Shown here: positions 1-5,471 of the stretch, piece after piece | Position numbering within the stretch: the first letter of the stretch is position 1 | Layout: the number at the start of each line of letters is the position of its first letter | Assembly: GCA_900552725.1 (NCBI GenBank) | Contig: USAT01000101.1 | Span: forward strand, 1 to 6,646 | DNA: 6,646 nucleotides | Direction: 5' to 3' | Source: an uncultured Eubacteriales bacterium | GTDB taxonomy: Bacteria; Bacillota; Clostridia; Oscillospirales; Oscillospiraceae | The notes under the pieces: generated by a model | Database searches by the model: none | The model's input: the letters and a program-made list of their open reading frames with translations, nothing else | Told to the model about the DNA's origin: nothing | Made by a program: the position numbers and the translations under genes

Positions 1-811
1 GGGTGCTGTCCAGCCCCGCCATGGCCAGATGCTTTTTCACCAGCGCGTGCACCATGGCGCGGCTGATCCGCTGGTCACGCTCGGAGAGAAACAGGGCGTC
101 CCGATCCTTGCCGCTGATGGGGTGGCGCACCGCCAGATAGCGGGCCAGCGCGTCCTTGCAGGCATCGTTGAGGTACACCACACGCACCTTGTTGCCCTTG
201 CCCAGCACCCGCATGGCGTCATCCTGAATATCACTAAGATTCAGGCCGATCAGTTCGGAAATACGCAGGCCGCAGTTCAGGAACAACGTGATAATGCAGA
301 AGTCCCGCTCCTTATGCTTGCCATCCACGGCGTCCAGCAGGGAAAGGGAGTCCTCCAGCGTCAAATAGCGGGGGAGGGACTTCATCTGCTTGGGAGAGTC
401 AATATCCTTGCAGGGATTTTCCTCCAAAAGGTGTACTTTATTGCACAAATAGTTGAAGAACGACCGGATTGTGGCCAATTTTCGTGCACGGGAAGCGGCG
501 TTCAGTCCTTTGTCAGAATTTTCACAATTCTGATGCTGTACGCGGTCACGGCTGAGATAGGTCATGTAGCCGTAGATATCCGACAGCGTAATCGTCTTGA
601 TGAGGGATAGGTCTATGTCCATGATGCCGATCTGGTCAAAGGGCGTGTCACGCAGCGCCGGGTCGCGCAGCTGCTTGATATAGCGGAAGAAATTCCGCAG
701 ATCAAGGAAGTATTCATCCACCGTGCGCTGGGAGTGCGCCTTGATGGTCTCGTGATAGCTGAGAAAGTCCGCCAGTATCTGCGGAGACTGTGAACGGTAA
801 TCAATCGCCAT
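1..811 (-). CDS. Xer-like tyrosine recombinase, C-terminal part missing at window edge
   Basis: Tyrosine site-specific recombinase of the XerC/XerD type, which cuts and rejoins DNA through a tyrosine intermediate. The visible 270 residues contain an N-terminal SAM-like core-binding domain (about 8-130, with SQRTVDEYFLDLRNFFRYI and RKLATIRSFFNYL). The start of the catalytic domain follows: the first catalytic Arg lies in NCGLRISELIGL (R183) and the beta-hairpin Lys in GKGNKVR (about K208). The HxxR box and nucleophilic Tyr lie beyond position 1 and cannot be checked. The ATG at 811 is chosen because AAAAGGA sits 9 bases upstream. Residues 88-110 look like an extra stretch between the DNA-binding helices compared with E. 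coli XerD. It could be the chromosomal dimer-resolving Xer or an integrase of a local element. Palindromic repeats lie just upstream at 867-966, which may be binding sites (inference). Confidence 0.9.
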   Translation of the reverse strand, partial: MAIDYRSQSPQILADFLSYHETIKAHSQRTVDEYFLDLRNFFRYIKQLRDPALRDTPFDQIGIMDIDLSLIKTITLSDIYGYMTYLSRDRVQHQNCENSDKGLNAASRARKLATIRSFFNYLCNKVHLLEENPCKDIDSPKQMKSLPRYLTLEDSLSLLDAVDGKHKERDFCIITLFLNCGLRISELIGLNLSDIQDDAMRVLGKGNKVRVVYLNDACKDALARYLAVRHPISGKDRDALFLSERDQRISRAMVHALVKKHLAMAGLDST

Positions 812-866
812 AATTTTTGATCCTTTTTGTTGACAGGGGCCGAGCGCGTAGAGCGAGGGCAGTGAG

Positions 867-938
867 ATCGTAACCCCATCGGTGAAGCCGCACCGGAAGG
901 GCGGCGGAAAGAGCCGATTTATTTCATGGGGTTACGAT
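867..938. repeat. Long-looped inverted repeat, 13-bp arms
   Basis: The arm ATCGTAACCCCAT (867-879) is matched perfectly by ATGGGGTTACGAT (926-938). Inside the loop a smaller stem CGGTG (880-884)/CACCG (891-895) can form. As RNA this would fold on either strand; as DNA it could be a recombinase or regulator target. It lies upstream of the tyrosine recombinase on the minus strand. I do not recognise it as a known riboswitch. Confidence 0.6.
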
Positions 939-966
939 TCAACAAAATAAAAATTTTGTTGAATCG
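935..966. repeat. Perfect 14-bp palindrome with 4-base centre, candidate recombinase site
   Basis: CGATTCAACAAAAT (935-948) and ATTTTGTTGAATCG (953-966) are perfect reverse complements around AAAA. Read as 12-bp arms around an 8-bp AT-rich centre, it resembles tyrosine recombinase core sites, and a tyrosine recombinase gene starts 124 bp away. Its left arm shares CGAT with the right arm of the 867-938 inverted repeat, so the two hairpins cannot both form. No T-tract follows on either strand, so it does not look like a terminator. Confidence 0.55.
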
Positions 967-967
967 A
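950..967 (+). repeat. 18-bp direct repeat, copy 1
   Basis: AAAATTTTGTTGAATCGA is identical to 1251-1268, and the copies start 301 bp apart. This copy is the right arm of the palindrome at 935-966. The two copies bracket the CRISPR remnant, as would be expected for ends of an inserted or duplicated segment (inference). Confidence 0.7.
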
Positions 968-1051
968 GTGGAAGGGAATTATTGTGAGATTGAGATAATG
1001 TCTCGTCAGGCACAGCGGCGCCGGGCTTACGTCAGGCATGCAGGATTCCTC

Positions 1052-1156
1052 ATTTCAACCCACGCGCCTCTCACGGAGCGCGACTGCTGCGCTGATATCT
1101 TCAAATGCCTTGCCCAGCAGCACATTTCAATCCACGCGCCCATCGTTGCACGTTGC
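1052..1156 (-). CRISPR. Decayed two-repeat type I-C CRISPR remnant
   Basis: Two 33-nt repeat units, 1052-1084 and 1124-1156, both begin ATTTCAAYCCACGCGCC on the plus strand. In the usual orientation this is the minus strand, ending GTGGATTGAAAT, the typical type I-C repeat end. The first unit is close to a full repeat, with the outer GTCGC and a CGCGC/GCGCG stem. The second matches only over its first 17 bases, with one difference (C/T at position 8), and has lost the other half. The 39-nt spacer between them (1085-1123) is slightly long for this type. No further repeat was found at the expected spacing on either side, and no cas gene is in the window. It reads as a dead or orphan remnant. 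Confidence 0.7.
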
Positions 1157-1250
1157 CCTCCATGGACAGCAAAAACGGTGAATGTGTGGAAATGATAAAC
1201 TGACAGCCTCATTATACAAAAATGCCCGGCGGATGACAAGTCCACAGGGC

Positions 1251-1268
1251 AAAATTTTGTTGAATCGA
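1251..1268 (+). repeat. 18-bp direct repeat, copy 2
   Basis: Identical to 950-967. This copy has no palindromic partner arm: the bases 8 to 20 upstream of the shared arm do not match the left arm of 935-948. It begins 3 bases past the TAA at 1272-1274 that would end the extended reading frame of the 1371-1685 gene. Confidence 0.7.
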
Positions 1269-1271
1269 AGC

Positions 1272-1370
1272 TTACGCTTCCATGCAGCTTATGACTGGGT
1301 CTGTCTGCGCAATGACGTCAATGATCTGGTTCTGCGTAAAAATTCCGTAGTGCTTCCACGGCTGCGTATG
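1272..1370 (-). other. In-frame coding-like extension beyond a TAG stop
   Basis: Directly after the TAG (1371-1373) of the small gene at 1371-1685, the same frame continues for 32 codons to a TAA at 1272-1274. It includes HYGIFTQNQIIDVIAQTDPV, which reads like ordinary protein with mixed hydrophobic and polar spacing and mostly G or C third bases. The simplest reading is a premature stop in a gene that once encoded about 137 residues. TAG readthrough or a sequencing error are alternatives. Confidence 0.45.
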
Positions 1371-1685
1371 CTACAGCAATCCTGCATCCACGGCCGTGGG
1401 CAGATATTCCAGCAGCCTTGACCTCTCATACACGGCCAGGTACTTCCCTGTCCGAATTTCCTCCGCGCGGAAGGAACAGAATGATTCGTTGCGGACTTGA
1501 TAAAGGATATAGTCCTCAAAGACGAGCTCCCATTGATCCGGTTCCGGGTCAGAGACGGCGGCGCCGCGGTTGATGGTGATATGAAGGTCGTTATCCGGCC
1601 CCTCACGCAGTTGGCAGAGGCAGGGCTCATGCCGATCATGCTCCAGAATACGGATTGCCTGCGTGAAAGTTATGGTTTTACGCAT
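1371..1685 (-). CDS. Small hypothetical protein, possibly shortened by an in-frame TAG
   Basis: I do not recognise this 104-residue protein with confidence. It has no membrane segment or signal peptide. An N-terminal stretch MRKTITFTQAIRIL is followed by an Arg- and acid-rich central part and a conserved-looking aromatic segment (WELVFEDYILYQVRNESF and KYLAVYERSRLLEYL). It is probably a small soluble alpha/beta protein. The ATG at 1685 is chosen over the in-frame ATG at 1697 because GGAGG lies 5 bases upstream of it. The gene stands alone: it is separated from ptb upstream by the hairpin at 1717-1748, and no clear promoter is visible. The TAG that ends it is followed in frame by 32 plausible codons, so this may be a truncated or decaying gene. 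Confidence 0.6.
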   Translation of the reverse strand: MRKTITFTQAIRILEHDRHEPCLCQLREGPDNDLHITINRGAAVSDPEPDQWELVFEDYILYQVRNESFCSFRAEEIRTGKYLAVYERSRLLEYLPTAVDAGLL

Positions 1686-1716
1686 GTATGCCTCCATTCG
1701 GTAACGTCTCAAGGGG

Positions 1717-1748
1717 AAACAAAGGACGGCTCACGCCGTCCTTTGTTT
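1717..1748. terminator. Strong hairpin terminator downstream of ptb
   Basis: AAACAAAGGACGGC (1717-1730) pairs perfectly with GCCGTCCTTTGTTT (1735-1748) around TCAC, giving a 14-bp stem. On the minus strand it lies 23 bases past the ptb stop, as expected for a rho-independent terminator. The A/T-rich outer stem stands in for a clean T-tract, so it could also work in the other direction. It implies that ptb is transcribed alone. Confidence 0.8.
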
Positions 1749-1771
1749 ATTTGTCTTGGGGATATCCTTAC

Positions 1772-2674
1772 TTACGCCTTCAGGCAGCGCAGGACAGCCA
1801 GCAGGATGGAATAATACTTGCTGTCGGGGCTGTCGGCACGGCTGGTGATGATCACGGGGCAGGAAGCGCCGCAGATGGTGCTGGCCACGGTCTTGCCGGC
1901 AATGTAGGTCACGGCCTTGTACAGCACGTTGCCGATCTCGATGAAAGGCACCAGCAGAATGTCGGCCTGACCGGCGACGGGATCCTTGATGGCCTTATGC
2001 TTCACGGACTCCATGGAGATGGCGCCATCCAGGGCCAGAGGGCCGGTGACGACACAGCCGGGGATGCCCCGCTCCTTGATGGCGGCGGCGCTGACAGTGG
2101 AGGGCATCTTCTCGGTGACGTTCTCCACGGCGGACAGGACGGCTACCTTGGGGCAGTCGTTGCCCAGGGCCTTGGCCACGGGCAGGGCGTTCTCCACGAT
2201 GCCGATCTGGGTCTCGACGTCAGGGGCGATGTTGATAGCGGCGTCGGTGATCATGACGAAGCGGCCCTCATACTCGAACATACCCACCTGGCTCACCAGA
2301 CGGCGGGCACCCTCGGGGATCAGGCCGGTCTCGCGATTCAGGATGGCCTTGGCAAAGCTGGAGGTCTGCAGGATGCCCTTCATGGGGATATCGGCCTTGC
2401 CTTCCTTCACCAGCTTGACCGCGATCTTGGCGGCTTCCAGCTCCTCGCCGTCGAAGTCCACGATCTCGTAATCGGCCTCATTCTCGCCCATCTCGTGGAG
2501 CATGTCGATGATCATGTCCTTCTTGCCGATCAGGGTGCCTTCCACCACGCCCTTGCGCTTGGCATGGACGACGGCGCTCAGGGCGGGCTCGTCATGGGCG
2601 TTGGCCAGGGCGATACGCTTTTTCAGGTTCTGGCCCAGCACATAGGCTTCCATTTCTTTGAAAGTAGTAAACAT
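1772..2674 (-). CDS. ptb: Phosphate butyryltransferase
   Basis: Converts butyryl-CoA and phosphate to butyryl-phosphate and CoA in the cytoplasm, the step before ATP-forming butyrate kinase in fermentation. The 300-residue length fits the Ptb branch of the phosphate acetyl/butyryltransferase family. Visible family motifs are MKGILQTSSFAKAIL (98-112), ITDAAINIAPD (142-152), VTGPLALDGAIS (209-220), ADILLVPFIEIGN (237-249) and the C-terminal PVIITSRADSPDSK (273-286). The ATG at 2674 has GGAGGA 8 bases upstream. A promoter is visible at 2739-2767 and a terminator at 1717-1748, so it is probably monocistronic. Butyrate kinase, often directly downstream in clostridia, is not in this window. Branched-chain acyl-CoA could be an alternative substrate; sequence alone does not separate these. 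Confidence 0.93.
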   Translation of the reverse strand: MFTTFKEMEAYVLGQNLKKRIALANAHDEPALSAVVHAKRKGVVEGTLIGKKDMIIDMLHEMGENEADYEIVDFDGEELEAAKIAVKLVKEGKADIPMKGILQTSSFAKAILNRETGLIPEGARRLVSQVGMFEYEGRFVMITDAAINIAPDVETQIGIVENALPVAKALGNDCPKVAVLSAVENVTEKMPSTVSAAAIKERGIPGCVVTGPLALDGAISMESVKHKAIKDPVAGQADILLVPFIEIGNVLYKAVTYIAGKTVASTICGASCPVIITSRADSPDSKYYSILLAVLRCLKA

Positions 2675-2738
2675 GTTTTGTTCCTCCGAAAGTAAATTAT
2701 AATTTTTTCCTTCTATCTCTTATCACATTTACCCGCTT

Positions 2739-2767
2739 ATTATACACTCTTGGTTTTTTAAAAACAA
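2739..2767 (-). promoter_or_regulatory. Sigma-A-type promoter of ptb with overlapping near-palindrome
   Basis: On the minus strand TTGTTT (2762-2767) is followed after 17 bases by a perfect TATAAT (2739-2744), 65 bases before the ptb start. The -35 end and part of the spacer form an 18-bp near-palindrome (2750-2767, TTG...CAA ends, 7 of 9 pairs matched). Its size and end bases recall the sites of Rex, the NADH-sensing repressor of fermentation genes. The inner bases fit the Rex consensus poorly, so that link is speculative. Confidence 0.6.
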
Positions 2768-2816
2768 CTAAAACAACAACATTTTTTCCACGATTTTCTA
2801 TTTGGAAAAAGAGTTC

Positions 2817-2845
2817 TTGCCTTTGGGGCGGATTTACGGTATACT
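2817..2845 (+). promoter_or_regulatory. Sigma-A-type promoter of the small membrane protein gene
   Basis: TTGCCT (2817-2822), a 17-base spacer and TATACT (2840-2845) on the plus strand, 32 bases before the ATG at 2878. It is divergent from the ptb promoter, and the two -35 boxes are about 50 bp apart. Confidence 0.7.
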
Positions 2846-2877
2846 ATACACATTGATTTATGTGGGAGGCTCTTTCT

Positions 2878-3186
2878 ATGGATGGTTTCTATTCGTTCCT
2901 GTTCTACGGCCTGATCGCCGTGGGCGCTGTTCTGATCATTTCGCTGACCGTGCTGCGGATCGACTGGGCACGGCACCCGGAAAAGTACAAAAAAGACGTG
3001 GAAAACTACGAGAAAGAGCAGTATTGGAAGAAGAAAAAGCAGGATCAGGAGGCCGCCATCAAGAAGGCCAAGGAGAAGGAAAAGGCCAAAAAGCGCCAGG
3101 CACGGGTGGATAAGCTGAACCAGTACCGTGCCATCAACGGCAAGGGCCCGCTGGCGGAGAAAAATAAGAACAACAAGAAAAAGTAA
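2878..3186 (+). CDS. Small single-pass membrane protein with lysine-rich tail
   Basis: A 102-residue protein of unknown function. Residues about 5-26 (YSFLFYGLIAVGAVLIISLTVL) form one hydrophobic membrane segment. A strongly charged cytoplasmic region follows, rich in Lys, Glu and Gln, with long helical or coiled-coil character from about residue 35 to 85, ending in a polylysine tail. The charge distribution predicts N-out, C-in topology. The ATG at 2878 is preferred to the in-frame ATG at 2860, because GGGAGG (2864-2869) lies 8 bases before it and within the longer version. It has its own promoter and ends in a terminator shared with radA. The basic tail could bind nucleic acid or membrane lipid; this is only inference. 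Confidence 0.8.
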   Translation: MDGFYSFLFYGLIAVGAVLIISLTVLRIDWARHPEKYKKDVENYEKEQYWKKKKQDQEAAIKKAKEKEKAKKRQARVDKLNQYRAINGKGPLAEKNKNNKKK

Positions 3187-3230
3187 TGATAAAACGTCCG
3201 CAGAATCATTTCTGCGGACGTTTTATCATT
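3185..3230. terminator. Shared bidirectional terminator between convergent genes
   Basis: A 21-bp perfect stem (3185-3205/3210-3230) with a 4-base loop (TCAT) and core CGTCCGCAGAA/TTCTGCGGACG. T-rich sequence follows on both strands (TTTATTTTCCC on plus, TTACTTTTTC on minus). The stem overlaps the TAA of the plus-strand gene and the first base of the radA stop on the minus strand, so the two transcription units end on one hairpin. Confidence 0.9.
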
Positions 3231-4594
3231 TATTTTCCCTGCGCCAGGATACGCAGCGCCTGGCCGATGTTGGCCACCGGCAGCAGCGTCAGGCCCGGCA
3301 GGGGCTTCAGCTCGCCTGAACGGTGGGCGGGGATCATGCACTGGGTAAAGCCCAGGCGATGCACCTCGGACAGGCGCTGCTCCAGGTGGTTGATGCTGCG
3401 CACCTCGCCGGAGAGGCCGATCTCCCCCACCGCTGCCAGCGTGTCCGGCACCGCCTTGTCCAGATAGCTGGACGCCACGGCCACCACCGCTGCCAGATCC
3501 GCCGCGGGCTCCTCCAGCGTCAGGCCGCCGATGATGTTCAGGTAGGTATCGCACTGGCTGACCTTCAGGCCGCCCCGCTTTTCCAGCACCGCCAGCAGCA
3601 TGGAGGCACGGTTGTAGTCAAAGCCGTTGCTGGAGCGCAGGGGCTTCGAGCCCGCGGCAGGCGCGACCAGCGCCTGCACCTCCGCCAGCACCGGCCGTGC
3701 GCCCTCCATGGCGCAGGTGACGCAGGTACCGGGCGCGTCGGTGGGGCGTCCGGACAGCAGCATCTCGGAGGGGTTCTCCACCTCCTTCAATCCGCGATCC
3801 ATCATCTCAAACACACCGATCTCATTGGTGGCGCCGAAGCGGTTTTTCGCCGCCCGCAGGATGCGGTAGGTCATATGCTGGTCGCCCTCGAAGTACAGCA
3901 CGCAGTCTACCATGTGCTCCAGCACCTTCGGCCCGGCGATGGCGCCCTCTTTATTGACGTGGCCGATGACAAAAATGGTGATATTCTGGCTCTTGGCAAG
4001 CTGCATCAATGTCAAGGTGCATTGCTTTACTTGCCCTATTCCGCCTGGGATACCGTCGCTGTCCTCGTTATACAGCGTCTGGATGGAGTCGATGATCAGC
4101 ACATCCGGCTTTTCCTGCTCGGCGCAGGCCAGCACGTCGCCCAACCGGGTCTCGGACAGCACCAGAAGGTTCCCGGTATCTACCTGCAGGCGCTTGGCCC
4201 GCATCCTGAGCTGGCGAGTGGATTCCTCGCCGGAGACATAGAGCACCCGGGCAAACTGGCCCAGAGTCTGGCAGATCTGCAGCATCAGCGTGGATTTGCC
4301 GATGCCAGGCGCACCGCCCACCAGCACCAGCGAGCCCTTTACCGCGCCGCCGCCCAGCACCCGATCCAGCTCTCCCATTCCGGTGGAGAAGCGAATCTCT
4401 TCCTCCTCTTCCAACGCTGTAATCGGATATGCCTTTACAAGTCTTGCGGCAGAAGGGTTTTTTCCGTTACTCTTCGGCTTCTCCGCCTTTTGCTCCACCA
4501 TGCAGTTCCATGCGCCGCAGACAGGGCACTTCCCTGCCCACTTGGGACTTTCGCTGCCGCACTCGGTGCAGAAATAGGTCGTTGTCTTTTTCAT
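3230..4594 (-). CDS. radA: DNA repair protein RadA (Sms)
   Basis: RadA/Sms is a hexameric, RecA-related DNA motor that promotes branch migration during recombination and repair. The 454 residues carry all expected parts: a C4 zinc finger (C9, C12, C23, C26), Walker A GGAPGIGKST (93-102), Walker B DVLIID (164-169), the RadA-specific KNRFG motif (250-254), and a Lon-protease-like C-terminal domain with VGEIGLSGEVR (389-399). Length and order are normal for the family. The ATG at 4594 is chosen because AGGTGA (4600-4605) lies 5 bases before it; the in-frame GTG at 4603 lies inside that ribosome site. It begins 13 bases after the cwlD stop, so co-transcription with cwlD is likely. It ends on the terminator shared with the convergent gene. 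Confidence 0.96.
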   Translation of the reverse strand: MKKTTTYFCTECGSESPKWAGKCPVCGAWNCMVEQKAEKPKSNGKNPSAARLVKAYPITALEEEEEIRFSTGMGELDRVLGGGAVKGSLVLVGGAPGIGKSTLMLQICQTLGQFARVLYVSGEESTRQLRMRAKRLQVDTGNLLVLSETRLGDVLACAEQEKPDVLIIDSIQTLYNEDSDGIPGGIGQVKQCTLTLMQLAKSQNITIFVIGHVNKEGAIAGPKVLEHMVDCVLYFEGDQHMTYRILRAAKNRFGATNEIGVFEMMDRGLKEVENPSEMLLSGRPTDAPGTCVTCAMEGARPVLAEVQALVAPAAGSKPLRSSNGFDYNRASMLLAVLEKRGGLKVSQCDTYLNIIGGLTLEEPAADLAAVVAVASSYLDKAVPDTLAAVGEIGLSGEVRSINHLEQRLSEVHRLGFTQCMIPAHRSGELKPLPGLTLLPVANIGQALRILAQGK

Positions 4595-4607
4595 TCGTAT
4601 CACCTGT

Positions 4608-5318
4608 TTACTGATATTGCAGATAGCCGCAGCCGATGGCCGCCGCCAGCTTCGTCTGATATTCCCCCGTCAGCAGCAGCGCCGTCTCGCCGATGTTGCT
4701 GAGAAAGCCGCACTCCACCAGGATCGCCGGGCACTGGGCGTGGGCCATGATGTAGATGTCGCTGCCGATGGCCTTCGACGTCTTCTCGTTCCCTGCGTTC
4801 ACCGTCTCATTCAGCGCCTGCTGGACAGCCGCCGCGCAGGTATCGCTTCCGGCCACGGCACCATAAAACACCTGTGCGCCGTGGACGCCGGGATGACCCG
4901 GCAGCGTATTCTGATGGATGCTGATCAGGCGGCCGTTGGCAATGCTGTTGATCAGCGCCACGCGGTTTTTCGTGTCGCTGACCTTCTCCTTCCGCAGCGA
5001 GGTGCTGTCCGGATCGGCCAGCGATGCCTCGCCGGTGCGTGTCAGCACTGTCTGGCAGCCCATCAGGGCGAAGAAATCCCGCAGCCGCAGCACGATTGCC
5101 AGATTGACACCGCTCTCCGGCGTACCGTCCACCGAGACCGCACCGCCGTCCGAGCCGCCGTGTCCGGCATCCAGGATAATGATCTCATCTGCCGGAAGCT
5201 GCGAATAGGAGAAAGCCGGAACCGCCGCCGGTCTGGCGATCATCGACAGCAGGCTCACCACCGCCAGCAGCAGCGCCGCCGCACCGGCGATCCGTTTTCT
5301 GCGGAGCAACAGGATCAT
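4608..5318 (-). CDS. cwlD: CwlD-type N-acetylmuramoyl-L-alanine amidase
   Basis: Zinc amidase (Amidase_3 family) that removes the peptide side chain from muramic acid. CwlD does this in the spore cortex as the first step of muramic-delta-lactam formation. The 236 residues include a basic N-terminus and one hydrophobic segment (about 10-27, signal or anchor), then the catalytic domain: DAGHGGSDGG (zinc ligand H53), PESGVNL (E68), ISIHQN (H135) and ILVECGFLSN (catalytic E202). The length is close to B. subtilis CwlD (237). The ATG at 5318 has AAAGGGG 7 bases upstream; the in-frame GTG at 5321 is a less likely start. It lies upstream of radA in one likely transcript and divergent from the cotJ operon, which supports a spore role. 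A general cell-wall amidase of the same family cannot be excluded. Confidence 0.87.
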   Translation of the reverse strand: MILLLRRKRIAGAAALLLAVVSLLSMIARPAAVPAFSYSQLPADEIIILDAGHGGSDGGAVSVDGTPESGVNLAIVLRLRDFFALMGCQTVLTRTGEASLADPDSTSLRKEKVSDTKNRVALINSIANGRLISIHQNTLPGHPGVHGAQVFYGAVAGSDTCAAAVQQALNETVNAGNEKTSKAIGSDIYIMAHAQCPAILVECGFLSNIGETALLLTGEYQTKLAAAIGCGYLQYQ

Positions 5319-5418
5319 CACAACACCCCTTTCCGGGACAATCTATGATGGATTCTCCGTTTATATGCATTGTAGCACAGAAAACAGCAAAAAGAAATCC
5401 CCAGTTTGACGCCGGGCG

Positions 5419-5426
5419 CATATACT
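5419..5426 (+). promoter_or_regulatory. Possible sigma-E -10 element of the cotJ operon
   Basis: CATATACT resembles the sigma-E -10 consensus, and cotJ operons are known mother-cell sigma-E genes in Bacillus. No good -35 match is seen at the normal distance, so this is weak. Confidence 0.3.
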
Positions 5427-5457
5427 GGCATGAGCCGGAACCGGCTTAACGATGCTT

Positions 5458-5465
5458 AAAGGAGG
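5458..5465 (+). promoter_or_regulatory. Ribosome binding site that selects a TTG start
   Basis: AAAGGAGG ends 6 bases before TTG 5472 and 9 before TTG 5475, but 15 before ATG 5481. Spacing favours one of the two TTG codons as the start of the CotJA-CotJB gene. Confidence 0.65.
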
Positions 5466-5471
5466 AAAACC

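Larger units (their letters stand above)
812..1271. other. Gene-poor interval with inverted repeats, direct repeats and a CRISPR remnant
   Basis: No convincing gene is seen on either strand in this stretch. The short frames here are low quality, and the plus frame through 926-1195 spells ISTHAPLTERD and ISIHAP, which is what type I-C CRISPR repeats give when translated. The interval holds a 13-bp inverted repeat (867-879/926-938), a 14-bp palindrome (935-966), an 18-bp direct repeat (950-967 and 1251-1268) and two CRISPR-like repeats (1052-1156). No clear promoter for the recombinase at 811 could be picked out. Confidence 0.7.
5319..5471. other. Divergent cwlD/cotJ intergenic region
   Basis: This 153-base gap must hold promoters for both directions. 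On the minus strand TACAAT and TATAAA boxes occur about 40-55 bases before cwlD, but no matching -35 is convincing. On the plus strand a sigma-E-like CATATACT lies at 5419-5426. A 14-bp palindrome AGCCGGAACCGGCT (5433-5446) lies in the predicted cotJ leader and could be a regulator site or a small hairpin. Confidence 0.5.

Noticed and set aside
830..852. TTGACA box on the plus strand as a promoter
   Set aside because: No -10 element lies at the right distance, and there is no plus-strand gene downstream.
613..879. Minus-strand frame starting MGLRSHCP upstream of the recombinase
   Set aside because: It overlaps the recombinase in another frame, has no ribosome site, and its start lies in the 13-bp inverted repeat.
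867..938. Known riboswitch class
   Set aside because: I could not match the conserved cores of the classes I considered (c-di-GMP-I, THF, cobalamin). Only the hairpin itself is supported.
935..966. Palindrome as a rho-independent terminator
   Set aside because: The stem is AT-rich and no T-tract follows on either strand.
935..966. Palindrome as a chromosomal dif site
   Set aside because: It does not resemble the conserved Firmicute dif sequence I know, and its arms are perfectly symmetric, unlike XerC/XerD half-sites.
926..1195. Plus-strand open frame of 89 codons in the gene-poor interval
   Set aside because: Its only striking motifs (ISTHAPLTERD, ISIHAP) are the translation of type I-C CRISPR repeats. 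It has no ribosome site and overlaps palindromes.
1688..2695. Plus-strand open frame of 335 codons
   Set aside because: It is antisense to ptb and has a repetitive Gly/Asp/His-rich composition. ptb is unambiguous on the minus strand.
3323..4702. Long plus-strand open frame of 459 codons
   Set aside because: It is antisense to radA and rich in His, Gln and Ala as expected from the complement of GC-rich codons. radA on the other strand has every family motif.
4617..5348. Plus-strand open frame of 243 codons
   Set aside because: Antisense shadow of cwlD, with Arg/Gln/His-rich composition and no domain.
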